Below the pieces are notes generated by a model. The model saw only the letters and a program-made list of their open reading frames with translations. It had not been told where the DNA came from and did no database searches. Shown in pieces: positions 50,094 to 59,777 of a stretch of DNA of 64,000 nucleotides (position 1 is the first letter of the stretch; every line of letters begins with the position of its first letter). Source of the stretch: Gammaproteobacteria bacterium Ga0077536 (GTDB lineage: Bacteria; Pseudomonadota; Gammaproteobacteria; Ga0077536). The stretch spans positions 201,567 through 265,566 of the forward strand of contig LNEL01000064.1 in NCBI GenBank assembly GCA_001464935.1, read 5' to 3'. A program made the position numbers and the translations under genes.

Positions 50094-53000
50094 ATGAGAG
50101 CCGCAGATTCGTCCCCGGTGCCGCGCCCCCTGTTGTTCGCCATGCTCGGGCTGGCGCTGGTGGTCGAGGCGCTGCGCCAGTTCATCGTGCTGCCCGTCGT
50201 TGGCGGGCAGGCGGTGGCGTCGGCCGCCGCCTTGGGCCTCTGGCTAGGCGGCGCGTGGCTGGTGCTGCGCTGGGCCGGGGGTGCTGCCCGCAGCGACCCT
50301 GCGGCCGCAGCGTCGATGCCCGCGCTGCGTGTCGATCAGCAACGCCTGCGGCAACTGATTGAAATCGCGAACCGCACGACGAATGCGATCGCGGTCACCG
50401 ACGCGCAGCGCCGCGTGGAGTGGCTGAACCCCGCTTTCGAACAGCTCTACGGTTACCGTCTCGAGGATCTGCGCGGACAGACGCTACGCCGACTGATCGT
50501 CGGTGCGCCGGACGATATGCCCACGGTCGGGCGCATCATCGCGGCGATGGAACAGGGCCGTTCGATTACCGCGGAAATCAACTATCGCCACCGTGACGGC
50601 CACGAAGTGATCACGCGCGTGGAGATCACGCCGCTGCGCGACGCAACGGGCGCGGTGACCGGCTTCATGGGCGTCCACGAAGATGTCACCGAACAGCGCC
50701 AGGCGCAGCGTGCGCTGCAGGCCAGCGAAGCGCAGTTCCGGCTGCTGGCCGAGGCGGCGCCGATCATGGCCTGGATTGAGGACGAACACGGGAGCTGCCA
50801 GTGGTTCAACGACCACTGGCTCGATTTCGTCGGGCGCGCGATCGACGAAGACCGCGATGAGGGCTGGCTCGACAATGTCCATCCGGACGACCGCGAACAG
50901 TGCCGTCAGTTGTCGCGCCAGGTGCTGGAAGGCCGCACGCCGTTCGAAGCGACCTACCGTCTGCGCCGTCGCGATGGTGTGTATCGCGACGTGCTCGACC
51001 GCGGCGTGCCCCGCTGGGACGAGACGGGCCGATTTCTCGGCTACGTCGGCGCGGTGATGGACGTCACGCCGCTCAAGGAACAGGAACGACAGCTGGTCGA
51101 AACGCGCAACTACCTTGCTGATGCCATCGAGAGCATCGACGGCGGCGTCATCATCCTCGATGCCGACGACCGTGTCGTCATGTGCAACCGTCGCTACCAG
51201 GACATGTTCGACCTGCCTGACGACGCGACAGTACCCGGATTCAGCTATCGTCAGCAGCTGCTGAACTTCTATCGTGCGCACCCCGAGTTCTGCGACGATC
51301 TCGAACCGGAGGAATTCGTCGTCAAGCGGATGCGGCGTCACCGCAGCACAGGCGCATGGGAGAAGCGCTTCGGGGAGCGCTGGATTCAGATCAGGGAACG
51401 CACGACGAGCACCGGCGGGCTGGTCAGCCTGCGCGTGGACGTCACCGACGTCAAACACACCGAAGCGCAGTTGCGTGAGCGGCAGGAATTCCTCGAGCTG
51501 GCCGTCCGCGCGACCAATGACGGCCTGTGGGACTGGAATCTGCAGAGCGATGAGCTCTACTTCTCGCCGCGCTTTCACGAATTGCTCGGGTATGCAGTCG
51601 GGGATCTGCCGACGACGCTGGCGGGCTGGATCGAGTACCTGCATCCGGAGGACCGCACCAGCATCGTCAAGACCCTGCGGCGCGCGCAGCGCGTCGATCA
51701 ACAGGCGACGGCAGTCGAGTATCGCTGTCTGACGGCCGACGGCAGCTATCGCTGGTTCGTCGCGCGCGGCATGGTCGTCCACGACGAGTACGGGCGTCCG
51801 CGTCGTTCGATCGGATCCATTTCGGACATCCATGAACGCAAGCTCAAAGAACTCGAGCTCGTGCAGACCCGCCAGTTGCTGCAGGACGCAATCGACAGTA
51901 TCGATGGCGGTCTCGTGATGTTCGATGCCGCCGACAGGCTGGTGTTCTGCAATCAGCGGTATCGCGACATCTACGGGTTCGCTCCGCACGAAATCGAAGC
52001 CGGCACCTACATCAGCAACATCACGCGTGCGTTCTACACCCGGCACCCGGAATTCCTGCACGGCATGACGCTGGAGCACAAGGTGGCGCAGCGCTTTGCG
52101 CATCACCGCGGGCCGCAGTCGTCGTGGGAGATGCTTCTTGGCCACCGCTGGTTCCAGGTCAACGACCGCATCCTCGCCGACGGCAGCGTGATCAGCCTGC
52201 GCACGGACATCACGGCGTTGAAAGTCGCCACGAGTGCGCTCGAGGAGCGCCGCGAGCTGCTGGAGATTCTCGTTCACGCGTCCAATGACGGCCTGTGGGA
52301 CTGGGATATCGAGGGCGACCGCTTCTACGCGTCGCCGCGCCTGAAAGAACTGATCGGTTACGGGGAAAGCGAGTTTCCCGACGACTGGTCGGCGTGGCTC
52401 GCGATCATCCATCCGGATGACCGTGGCAGCTTCGACGCGGCGGTGCGCGCGCACCTGCGCGATCGCGCACCGTTCGACATCGATCATCGTGCGCGCACGC
52501 GGAACGGCCAGTGGCGCTGGTTCCACTCGCGCGCCGAAGCTGTCCGCAATGCCGATGGCTGGGCGCGTCGCGTCGCCGGTTCCACGTCGGACATTCATGA
52601 GCAGAAAATCAGTGCGCTGGAATCGCAGACCGCCCGCCAGCAGTTGAACGAGGCCATCGAGGCCATGGACGCCGCGATAGTCCGCTTCGATGCGTCCGAC
52701 CGCATCGTGTTCTGCAACGAGCGCTATCGAATCATGTACGGATTGTCGCGCGCGTTGACCGAGCCGGGTGTCGCGTTTCGTGACATCCTGCACGACTTCT
52801 ATGTCAGACGCCCCGACTGTCGCGGCGAACTGAGCGCCGAGGCGTTCGTCGAGTACCGGCTCAATCTGCATCGGCGGTGTCAGGGCGTCTTCGAACAGCA
52901 GCTCGGCGACCGCTGGGTGCTCGTCAGCGATCGCGAGACTGCAGATGGGGGCATCGTCAGCCTGCGCACCGACATCACGAACTTCAAGCGCATCGAAACC

Positions 53001-54506
53001 GATCTGTCGCTGGCGAAATCACGCGCCGAAGCCGCCAGCGTCGCGAAGTCGCAGTTCCTCGCCAACGTCAGCCATGAGCTCAGAACGCCGCTGAACGGCG
53101 TTATCGGCATGCTGCAGGTGCTGAACGAACCCGCCATCGGCGAGCCTTATCGCGACTACGTGGAACTCGCACTCCGCTCGGGTCGCGCGCTGCTGGAGCT
53201 CATCAACGACCTGCTCGACAGCTCGAAAATCGATGCCGGCAAGCTGGTGCTCGAGCGCATTTCGTTCGAACTCGCCGAGGTGCTCGCCGATGCGCGGGCG
53301 GTGGTGGCGCCGCAGGCGCAGGACAAGGGCCTGGCGTTGCGCGTCGATGTCGATCCGGCGTGTGCGCCGCGGGTCTGCGGCGACCCGACGCGCCTGCGCC
53401 AGATCCTGACCAATCTGCTCGGCAACGCGGTCAAGTTCACTGCCACCGGTTCAGTCGTGCTGACGGTGGCGCCTGCCGCGCGCCCGGACATGCTGTGCTT
53501 TGCGGTCAGCGATACGGGGATAGGCATCGCGCCCGAGATGATCGAGCGCATCTTCGAACCCTTCACGCAGGCAGAAGAAGCCACGACCCGCAGGTTCGGC
53601 GGGTCAGGGCTCGGGCTTTCGATCTGTCGCAGCCTCGCGCGCCTGATGGGCGGCGAACTGCGCGTCGAATCGACGTCGGGTGTGGGCAGCCGTTTCAGTT
53701 TCGATGCGGCGCTGCCACCGGTCGACAGCGGTCCGGTGCACGCGACACTGCCAGCGTCGGTGCCGGCCATTGCAGAAGCGCTGTCGACTGCGCGTCGCAG
53801 GCGGGTCCTGCTCGTCGACGACATGGACGTGAACCTGCAGGTCGCGAGCGCCATGCTGCGCCCGATGGGGCTCGAGATTGACTGCTGTGGCAGCGGTGAA
53901 CAGGCGCTCGCGGCCTGCGACGCGACGCCCTACGACCTCGTCTTCATGGATTGCCAGATGCCGGGCATGGACGGCTTCGCGACGACGCGCGCGCTCCGCG
54001 CCCGGCTCGGGCCGCGCTGCCCGCCGATCGTGGCGATGACGGCAAATGCCGGGCCCGGCGACCGCGCGCGGTGTGCCGAGGCGGGCATGGCGGATTTCCT
54101 GACCAAACCACTCGACCTGGCCACGTTGACGGCCATGACCCGCCGGTGGATGACCACGCTGCCGTCGGCGGCCGCGGACGGGCTGGCCCAGTCCACCTTC
54201 GATGAGTTGCGCGAGACGCTGGGCGACTCGGCGTTCGATGCGCTGCTCGACCTGTTCGACACGACCGTCAGCGCGCGTCTCGCCGCCCTCGAAGCAGCGT
54301 GGCGCAGCGGTGACGCCGCGAGCATGGCCGAGATTGCGCATGCGATCCGCGGCGTCAGTGCGAACATCGGCGCCGAGCGGGTGGCGGTGCTGGCGTCGCG
54401 GGTCGAACGCGATGCCGCCACCATCGACGCCTCCACCATCAGTGCGCTGCGCCAGGCGCTGCACGACGTCAGTCAGGCCGTCGCGGCCCAGCGCGCGGCC
54501 GCCTGA
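50094..54506 (+). CDS. giant PAS-array hybrid histidine kinase 2 with receiver and HPt
   Basis: A 1,470-residue kinase with two N-terminal helices and almost no periplasmic loop. It has seven PAS domains: two general ones (LIEIANRTTNAIAVTDAQRR, FRLLAEAAPIMAWIEDEHG), then PAS_7 / PAS_3 / PAS_7 / PAS_3 / PAS_7 alternating as in kinase 1 (for example DSIDGGLVMFDAADRLVFCN and NDGLWDWDIEGDRFYASPRL). HisKA acceptor is H994 (ANVSHELRTPLNG), HATPase motifs are DTGIGIAPEMIERIFEPFTQ and GGSGLGLSICRSL, receiver Asp is D1286 (FMDCQMPGMDG) and the HPt His is H1416 (EIAHAIRGVSAN). A full His-Asp-His relay on one chain that can feed the receivers at 42-43 kb. The signal must be cytoplasmic or membrane-borne. 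Confidence 0.93.
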   Translation: MRAADSSPVPRPLLFAMLGLALVVEALRQFIVLPVVGGQAVASAAALGLWLGGAWLVLRWAGGAARSDPAAAASMPALRVDQQRLRQLIEIANRTTNAIAVTDAQRRVEWLNPAFEQLYGYRLEDLRGQTLRRLIVGAPDDMPTVGRIIAAMEQGRSITAEINYRHRDGHEVITRVEITPLRDATGAVTGFMGVHEDVTEQRQAQRALQASEAQFRLLAEAAPIMAWIEDEHGSCQWFNDHWLDFVGRAIDEDRDEGWLDNVHPDDREQCRQLSRQVLEGRTPFEATYRLRRRDGVYRDVLDRGVPRWDETGRFLGYVGAVMDVTPLKEQERQLVETRNYLADAIESIDGGVIILDADDRVVMCNRRYQDMFDLPDDATVPGFSYRQQLLNFYRAHPEFCDDLEPEEFVVKRMRRHRSTGAWEKRFGERWIQIRERTTSTGGLVSLRVDVTDVKHTEAQLRERQEFLELAVRATNDGLWDWNLQSDELYFSPRFHELLGYAVGDLPTTLAGWIEYLHPEDRTSIVKTLRRAQRVDQQATAVEYRCLTADGSYRWFVARGMVVHDEYGRPRRSIGSISDIHERKLKELELVQTRQLLQDAIDSIDGGLVMFDAADRLVFCNQRYRDIYGFAPHEIEAGTYISNITRAFYTRHPEFLHGMTLEHKVAQRFAHHRGPQSSWEMLLGHRWFQVNDRILADGSVISLRTDITALKVATSALEERRELLEILVHASNDGLWDWDIEGDRFYASPRLKELIGYGESEFPDDWSAWLAIIHPDDRGSFDAAVRAHLRDRAPFDIDHRARTRNGQWRWFHSRAEAVRNADGWARRVAGSTSDIHEQKISALESQTARQQLNEAIEAMDAAIVRFDASDRIVFCNERYRIMYGLSRALTEPGVAFRDILHDFYVRRPDCRGELSAEAFVEYRLNLHRRCQGVFEQQLGDRWVLVSDRETADGGIVSLRTDITNFKRIETDLSLAKSRAEAASVAKSQFLANVSHELRTPLNGVIGMLQVLNEPAIGEPYRDYVELALRSGRALLELINDLLDSSKIDAGKLVLERISFELAEVLADARAVVAPQAQDKGLALRVDVDPACAPRVCGDPTRLRQILTNLLGNAVKFTATGSVVLTVAPAARPDMLCFAVSDTGIGIAPEMIERIFEPFTQAEEATTRRFGGSGLGLSICRSLARLMGGELRVESTSGVGSRFSFDAALPPVDSGPVHATLPASVPAIAEALSTARRRRVLLVDDMDVNLQVASAMLRPMGLEIDCCGSGEQALAACDATPYDLVFMDCQMPGMDGFATTRALRARLGPRCPPIVAMTANAGPGDRARCAEAGMADFLTKPLDLATLTAMTRRWMTTLPSAAADGLAQSTFDELRETLGDSAFDALLDLFDTTVSARLAALEAAWRSGDAASMAEIAHAIRGVSANIGAERVAVLASRVERDAATIDASTISALRQALHDVSQAVAAQRAAA

Positions 54507-54662
54507 CGGTCTGCCAGCCAATGGGTGCGCTCGCGCCCGGTGCGGGAGAGGCCTGGCAGTGAGGCCCGAGCGACCGAGCCGCCGGGGCATCGCAGGCGGC
54601 GACGGGAAGCACGCGCAAGCACCGCGCATCAAGCTTTGACCGCTCCAATCGCTATAGAACGC

Positions 54663-57600
54663 ATGCGACCCTCACTCGACCTCGCGGCGCTCCTGCTCGT
54701 CTCCGTACTGCTGCTGGTGGTGGCCGAACTCGCCCACGCCCTGCTGCCGACCGGATGGCAGGCCGGCCACAGCCTGGGCACGATGCTGCTGCACGCCCTG
54801 CTGCTCGCCTGCGCCCTACTGCCGATTTTCATTGCGCTGTTGCGTCAGCAGGCTCGACTGCAGCGCGCGCTTGCGGCCAGCGAGCAGCAGCGCGACGAAG
54901 CGCAGGCGCGCGAGGCGCGGCTGGCGAGCGGGCTCAACAGCGGCGACTTCGTGGTCTATGACTGGTGTCTCGGGACGGGCGAGATTCTGCTGCATGGCCA
55001 GGCGCCGCTGTTCGGCGGCCAGTCCGGCGTGACCGGTTTCAACTCGACGAAGTGGCGCAGTCTCGTGCATCCCGATGACCTGCCGGGCGCGCAGCGCGCC
55101 CTGCGCGCGCATCTGTGCGGTGAAACCCCGGCCTACGCCCATGTGCATCGCATGCTCGACCAGGCGGGCAACTGGCGCCAGGTCCGTGAACGGGGACAGG
55201 TCGTCGCGCGCGACGCCAGCGGCCGCGCGCAGCGCCTGATCGGCTCGGCCTGTGACATCACGCGTCAACTCGAGGCCGATTTGCAGGTGCAGGCCGGCGA
55301 GCGACTGCTGCGTTCGGTGCTCGACCTGCTGCCGATCGGCGTGTTCTGGAAGGACTGCGACGGACGTTACCTCGGCGCCAACCAGGCGTTCCTCAGCCAT
55401 TACGGCGTTGGCCAGGTGATTGGACTCACCGATGCCGAGCTCGTTGATCCCACCACCGCGGCCGGATTCGGCGCGCACGATCGGGCGGTGCTCGAAGGCC
55501 GTCTCGACGAACGCAACGCGCTGCGTCAGGGCGTGGGGCCCGACGGCGAGCTGCACTGGTACACGTCGAACAAGGTGCGTCTGCTCGACTCGCGCGGTGT
55601 CACGACCGGTGTGATCGGCACCTTTGACGATGTCACGGCGCTGAAGCGCACCGAGCAGAATCTGCGTGAGACCTCCGAACGCTACGAACTCGCGCTGCGC
55701 GGCTCCAGCGACGGGCTGTGGGACTGGAATCTCGAAACGAACGACGTCTACTACTCGCCGCGTTTCGAAGCGCTGCTCGGTTACGCCGAGGGTGAGTATG
55801 GTCGACACTTCTCGGTCTTCGAGGAGGGTCTGCATCCCGACGATCGCGCCGGGGTGCTCGCCGCGATCGAGAGCCACCTCGCTGACAACGCGGAAGTCGA
55901 CATCGAGTACCGGCTCAAACATCGATCCGGCGAATGGCGATGGTACCGCACGCGTGGTCTGGCGGTGCGCGATGCGGGTGGCGTCGGCAGGCGCATGGCC
56001 GGCACGCTGTCCGACATCACCGAACGCAAGGAGCGCGAACTGGAAATCACGCAGGCGCGCGAACACCTGTCGCATGCGATCGAGGCGACCGATTCCGCGC
56101 TCGTGATGTTCGACGGCCAGCAGCGCCTGGTGTTCTGCAACTCGCGCTACCGGGAGTTCTACGCGCTGCCGGTCGACCTGGTGCAGCCCGGCGTCACTTA
56201 TTGCGAACTGGTCGGCGCCTTCTGCGAGAACTTCCCCGCCTTCCGGCAGGGGCGCTCGCTCGACGAGTACGCCAGCGAATTGTTCACGCGGCATCGGGCC
56301 GGCGGCCGCCCCTGGGAACTCGAACTGCCGGGCCGCTGGCTCCTGATCAGCGAACGCCCGACGCCGGATGGCGGCGTGGTCTGCCAGCACACGGACATCA
56401 CGCGTTTGAAAGGCATTCAGCGCGATCTCGAGCTCGCGCTCGACCGGGCTGAAGCCGCCAGTCGCGCCAAGAGCCAGTTCGTCGCCAATGTCAGCCATGA
56501 GCTGCGAACCCCGTTGAACGGGGTGCTCGGCATGCTCCAGTTGCTCGAGGATGCCGGTTTCCATGCGCCGCATGACGAGTATGTCCGAGTCGCGGCGCAG
56601 TCGGGGCGCGCGCTGCTCGAACTGATCAATGACGTCCTCGATTTCTCGAAGGCGGACGCCGGCGCCGCCGACATCATCGAAGAGCCGTTCAGCGTGCCCC
56701 TGCTGATCGATGAAGTGGTGGCGGCGAATGCGCGGCGTGCACAGGCCAAGCAGCTGCAGCTGCTGCCATACGTCGATCCGACGGTCCCGGAGCGTCTGCA
56801 CGGAGATCCGACGCGCATCTCACAGGTGCTCGCCAATCTGATCGGCAACGCCATCAAGTTCACCGACCGCGGCGAAGTCCGGATCGAGGTGTTGATGAGC
56901 GCTGAAGTCGACGGTGCCGTCAGCTTCAGCGTCGATGACACCGGTGTCGGCATTCCGCTCGAAGCACAGGCGACGATCTTCGAGCCGTTCACGCAGGTCG
57001 ACGGTTCGCACACGCGGCGGCACGGCGGCACGGGACTCGGGCTCGCGCTGACACGCCAGCAGGTCGAGCTGATGGGGGGGCGCATGAAGCTTGCGTCCGC
57101 GCCCGGCCGCGGCAGCCGCTTCGAGTTCACGCTCGCGCTGCGGCCCGCGCTGGCGAGCCCGCGGACAGGGACGGGCCAGGTGCTGCTCGCGGTCGGAATG
57201 ACGGACTACCGCGCCGGCCTCATCGCGTGTCTGCGACGGCTCGGCGCGACGCTGCGCGTCTGCACCGATCCGGCCATGCTGGAGTCCGTCGACACGCCGC
57301 TCGATGCGTTGATCATCGACACCAGCCTGCCGCTGTCGGATTCGGCGCGTCTGCTGCGCCAGGCCGCGCGGCGTGGCGCGCGGGTGGCCGCGGTTGGCAA
57401 CGCAGCCGATGACAGCCTGCCGCCGGCGCTGGCAGGTCACGCCGTCACCCGCGTGCGGCTGCCGATTTCGTTTACGGCGATCAGCGACTTCCTGCAGCCG
57501 CGCGTTGTACCGCAGGGCGCAGGCCTGCCCGCCCGCGAGCAGGCCGTCGTGCGTGGCACCCTCGAACAGTTGATCGACTGTCTGGGCGCCACAGCGTTCG

Positions 57601-57899
57601 AGTCGCTGGTCGACACCTTCTGCGACACCATGGCGCAGCGCCTGATCGACTATCGGCACGCGGAGGTCGCAGGTGACATCGATCGCATCAGCGCGCTCTC
57701 CCATGCGATGAAGGGCGTCAGCGCGAACCTCGGTGCGGCGCGCTTTGCCGAATGCTGTGCCGACATCGGGCAGGCCTGCGCCGCCGGCCGGGTGCCCGAG
57801 GCGCACGCGCTGTTGAGCCAGATGCTGGTGGAAGTCGCGCTCGATCTGCGTGAGTTCGCGCGCGAGCACATCGCGTCCCATCGACAGGTCGGCACCTGA
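54663..57899 (+). CDS. PAS-array hybrid histidine kinase 3 with degenerate receiver and HPt
   Basis: A 1,078-residue kinase from ATG 54663 with two N-terminal helices (LAALLLVSVLLLVVAELAHALL, LLHALLLACALLPIFIALL). Four PAS domains follow, ending in the same PAS_3/PAS_7 pair (SDGLWDWNLETNDVYYSPRF; EATDSALVMFDGQQRLVFCN). HisKA acceptor is H612 (ANVSHELRTPLNGVLGMLQ); HATPase has DDTGVGIPLEAQATIFEPFT and GGTGLGLALTR. The receiver (~835-950) has lost the acidic pair (LLAVGMTDYRAG) and the Lys-Pro (replaced by RLPIS), though LIIDTSLPL keeps an Asp at the acceptor strand. HPt His is H1014 (LSHAMKGVSAN). It may act through its HPt with another protein's receiver. Clear paralogue of kinase 2. Confidence 0.92.
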   Translation: MRPSLDLAALLLVSVLLLVVAELAHALLPTGWQAGHSLGTMLLHALLLACALLPIFIALLRQQARLQRALAASEQQRDEAQAREARLASGLNSGDFVVYDWCLGTGEILLHGQAPLFGGQSGVTGFNSTKWRSLVHPDDLPGAQRALRAHLCGETPAYAHVHRMLDQAGNWRQVRERGQVVARDASGRAQRLIGSACDITRQLEADLQVQAGERLLRSVLDLLPIGVFWKDCDGRYLGANQAFLSHYGVGQVIGLTDAELVDPTTAAGFGAHDRAVLEGRLDERNALRQGVGPDGELHWYTSNKVRLLDSRGVTTGVIGTFDDVTALKRTEQNLRETSERYELALRGSSDGLWDWNLETNDVYYSPRFEALLGYAEGEYGRHFSVFEEGLHPDDRAGVLAAIESHLADNAEVDIEYRLKHRSGEWRWYRTRGLAVRDAGGVGRRMAGTLSDITERKERELEITQAREHLSHAIEATDSALVMFDGQQRLVFCNSRYREFYALPVDLVQPGVTYCELVGAFCENFPAFRQGRSLDEYASELFTRHRAGGRPWELELPGRWLLISERPTPDGGVVCQHTDITRLKGIQRDLELALDRAEAASRAKSQFVANVSHELRTPLNGVLGMLQLLEDAGFHAPHDEYVRVAAQSGRALLELINDVLDFSKADAGAADIIEEPFSVPLLIDEVVAANARRAQAKQLQLLPYVDPTVPERLHGDPTRISQVLANLIGNAIKFTDRGEVRIEVLMSAEVDGAVSFSVDDTGVGIPLEAQATIFEPFTQVDGSHTRRHGGTGLGLALTRQQVELMGGRMKLASAPGRGSRFEFTLALRPALASPRTGTGQVLLAVGMTDYRAGLIACLRRLGATLRVCTDPAMLESVDTPLDALIIDTSLPLSDSARLLRQAARRGARVAAVGNAADDSLPPALAGHAVTRVRLPISFTAISDFLQPRVVPQGAGLPAREQAVVRGTLEQLIDCLGATAFESLVDTFCDTMAQRLIDYRHAEVAGDIDRISALSHAMKGVSANLGAARFAECCADIGQACAAGRVPEAHALLSQMLVEVALDLREFAREHIASHRQVGT

Positions 57900-57943
57900 G
57901 CGACGTTTCGATCACGTCCATCGGCCCTGCTGTTGGCCAGCGC

Positions 57944-57960
57944 TGCGACAATATGTCGCA
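57944..57960. promoter_or_regulatory. perfect palindrome upstream of the PEP-CTERM/DUF3570 operon
   Basis: TGCGACA-ATA-TGTCGCA, 7-bp perfect arms, 3-bp spacer. It ends exactly where the proposed -35 region begins, the classical position of an activator site. It is the strongest short palindrome of the region. Confidence 0.65.
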
Positions 57961-57989
57961 TTCCGCCGTCGATTCGGTTCCCGTATAAA
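57961..57989 (+). promoter_or_regulatory. probable sigma-70 promoter with weak -35
   Basis: TTCCGC, a 17-base spacer and TATAAA at 57984-57989, 82 bases before the first PEP-CTERM start codon. The poor -35 directly behind the palindrome suggests activator dependence. No GG-N10-GC sigma-54 signature is present in this interval. Confidence 0.45.
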
Positions 57990-58071
57990 ACTCCCGCCAA
58001 TAAACAGAGCGGCATTCGCCGCCAATCCGGCGCCCATCGGCGCCAGATGAAAACGGGCAGGGGACACGCAC

Positions 58072-58953
58072 ATGACTCGACACGCACGGCGACCGCATCG
58101 TGGTCGCGCCCTTGTACTCGCCAGCGCCTTGTGCGCAATCACCACACCGGCACTCGCGCACCGCAGTTACAACGCGACCGGCTTTGCCGGCACGCTCGAT
58201 CCGCTGTTCACGCTGAGCGGCCAGGACGGCTTCGGTCTGCCGTCGCCGACGCATGTCGGGGGCAGCGGCCCCAACAGCACGACCGCCGGACAGAGCTTCT
58301 ACCAGGGCGGACTGCCAGTCAGCTGGATGACGGCGATGCACGAGAGTGCGAACACGGCAGGAGAAGTCTTCACGCTGAGTACGGCTGACGCGCGCGCCGG
58401 CAGCGCCAGCACGCCTGCCAATTTCGTCCTTGGAGCCGGCGGCAGCAGCTTCGGCACGCAGTTCGATTTCGGTGCGATTCGCGTCGATCACCCGCAGGTG
58501 GCGAACGGCCACGGCATCCGCGTCACCGTCAGTGCCGACGCTGCACTCGGCAGCCAGCTCAAGCCCTACGTCGCGCTGTACTCCGGTTGGGACGCGTCGT
58601 GGCAGGGGGCGGACGGCACCGTGAAGAATACCACCGCGGTGTCCACGGCAAATCGCCAGGCAGCCTATGTCGCCGGCGACCACGCGCTCGGCAGTGATCT
58701 GATCTTCGTCACCGAGGCCAGAAACGAAGCCGGGCTCGACAGCGTCACGCTGTTCTTCACCGCCGCCGCGCTCGAAGGCATCGCCTCGGCGCATTTCACG
58801 CTGATGATCGGCGGCGTCAACGGGACCGCCGGCGCCTATACCGCGACCGTCGAGACCGCCGTGGTGCCCGTGCCCGGCGCCGCGCTGCTGTTCGGCAGCG
58901 CCCTCGCCGCGCTCGGCCTGCAGCGTCGCCGTCGCGTTTCGAACCACGACTGA
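58072..58953 (+). CDS. PEP-CTERM/VPLPA-type secreted protein
   Basis: A 293-residue exported protein with signal peptide (LVLASALCAITTPALA) directly followed by HRSYNATGFAG, so a His lies near the mature N-terminus. The body is Ser/Thr/Asn/Gly-rich and beta-like (TLSGQDGFGLPSPTHVGGSG, FVLGAGGSSFGTQFDFGAI, YVALYSGWDASWQGADGTV). The tail VPVPGAALLFGSALAALGL then QRRRR is an exosortase-type sorting signal. No catalytic motif is recognised. It opens an operon with a second PEP-CTERM gene 14 bases later and, further on, thioredoxin, DUF4266, DUF3570 and apbE genes. A surface-exposed structural or ligand-binding role is inferred. Confidence 0.88.
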   Translation: MTRHARRPHRGRALVLASALCAITTPALAHRSYNATGFAGTLDPLFTLSGQDGFGLPSPTHVGGSGPNSTTAGQSFYQGGLPVSWMTAMHESANTAGEVFTLSTADARAGSASTPANFVLGAGGSSFGTQFDFGAIRVDHPQVANGHGIRVTVSADAALGSQLKPYVALYSGWDASWQGADGTVKNTTAVSTANRQAAYVAGDHALGSDLIFVTEARNEAGLDSVTLFFTAAALEGIASAHFTLMIGGVNGTAGAYTATVETAVVPVPGAALLFGSALAALGLQRRRRVSNHD

Positions 58954-58967
58954 GCAAAGGAAAGAGC

Positions 58968-59726
58968 ATGTCACTTGATCACAGCTTCAAGCCGCTGTTC
59001 GCAGCCGGCCTCTGCGCTGCCGCCTTTGGCGTCCAGGCGCATGTCGCGGAGACCGTCACGCTGGATTTCCAGACCATTCCCTCCGCGGTGTACGGTGAAG
59101 CGAACACCGCACTCGTCGGGCCGGGGCAGTGCGCCGGGTCGTTCACGGGGGCGAACTGCTACTTCGAGGACGATTTCATCATCGGCGTCGTCAGCGATCC
59201 GGTCGGCGAGGGCGAGCACCTGCATCGCACCGGGGCGACAACCAACCGCAGGCTGTCGTACCACGCCGATTCGTCGGGCATCTATGTGCGCGCCGAAGAC
59301 GGCCACGAGTTCGGCCTGTTCTCGCTCGATTTCGATGCCCGTCTGAGCGACGACTCCAATCCTGATTCGGGTCCTGGCGAAGTGTGGGAAATCCTCGGCT
59401 TCAATACGGCCGTGAATCCCGATCTCTCGTCCGGTGATGGCACGAACTACGCGACACGCGTGGCCTATCAGACGGTCGACAACGGCTTCAACGGTGTGCT
59501 GACGCTGAACCACGACTTTCACGACATCAACGCGTTCTGGATCCACTACAAGGGCTTCCCGGGCGTGCCGGATGGCAGCAAGGACTTCGCGGTTGTCATC
59601 GACAACATCGTGCTCGGGCCGGCCGAGCCGGCGCCGGTGCCGGTGCCGGCCGTCGGCCTGTGGATGCTCGCCAGCGGCGTCGCCGGCATCGCGGCGCTGG
59701 GCCGCCGGCGCACGCAGGCCGCCTGA
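58968..59726 (+). CDS. PEP-CTERM secreted protein homologous to the DUF3570 insert
   Basis: A 252-residue exported protein: signal peptide (PLFAAGLCAAAFGVQA), mature start HVAETVTLDFQTIPSAVYGE, one beta-sandwich-like domain and the sorting tail VPVPAVGLWMLASGVAGIAAL then GRRR. The whole domain is repeated inside the DUF3570 protein encoded at 60455: identical LSYHADSSGIYVRA, EVWEILGFNTAVNP versus DVWEILGFNAAINP, NGFNGVLTLNHDF versus NGFNGLLNLAPGF, and FWIHYKGFP versus FWIHYRGYP. The two Cys in GPGQCAGSFTGANCYFEDDF are also kept there (GSCPGNAALGCYLEDG), suggesting a disulfide. Good GGAAAGAG site before ATG. Function unknown; the shared domain implies a common ligand or partner. Confidence 0.9.
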   Translation: MSLDHSFKPLFAAGLCAAAFGVQAHVAETVTLDFQTIPSAVYGEANTALVGPGQCAGSFTGANCYFEDDFIIGVVSDPVGEGEHLHRTGATTNRRLSYHADSSGIYVRAEDGHEFGLFSLDFDARLSDDSNPDSGPGEVWEILGFNTAVNPDLSSGDGTNYATRVAYQTVDNGFNGVLTLNHDFHDINAFWIHYKGFPGVPDGSKDFAVVIDNIVLGPAEPAPVPVPAVGLWMLASGVAGIAALGRRRTQAA

Positions 59727-59777
59727 GCCTTTGCCCGGGTTGCGCCGGCCACTCACGGCGGCGCGACCCGCGCAGCG

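Noticed and set aside
57961..58071. Sigma-54 promoter for the PEP-CTERM/DUF3570 operon
   Set aside because: No GG-N10-GC spacing found in the interval; a sigma-70 -10 with palindrome upstream fits better.
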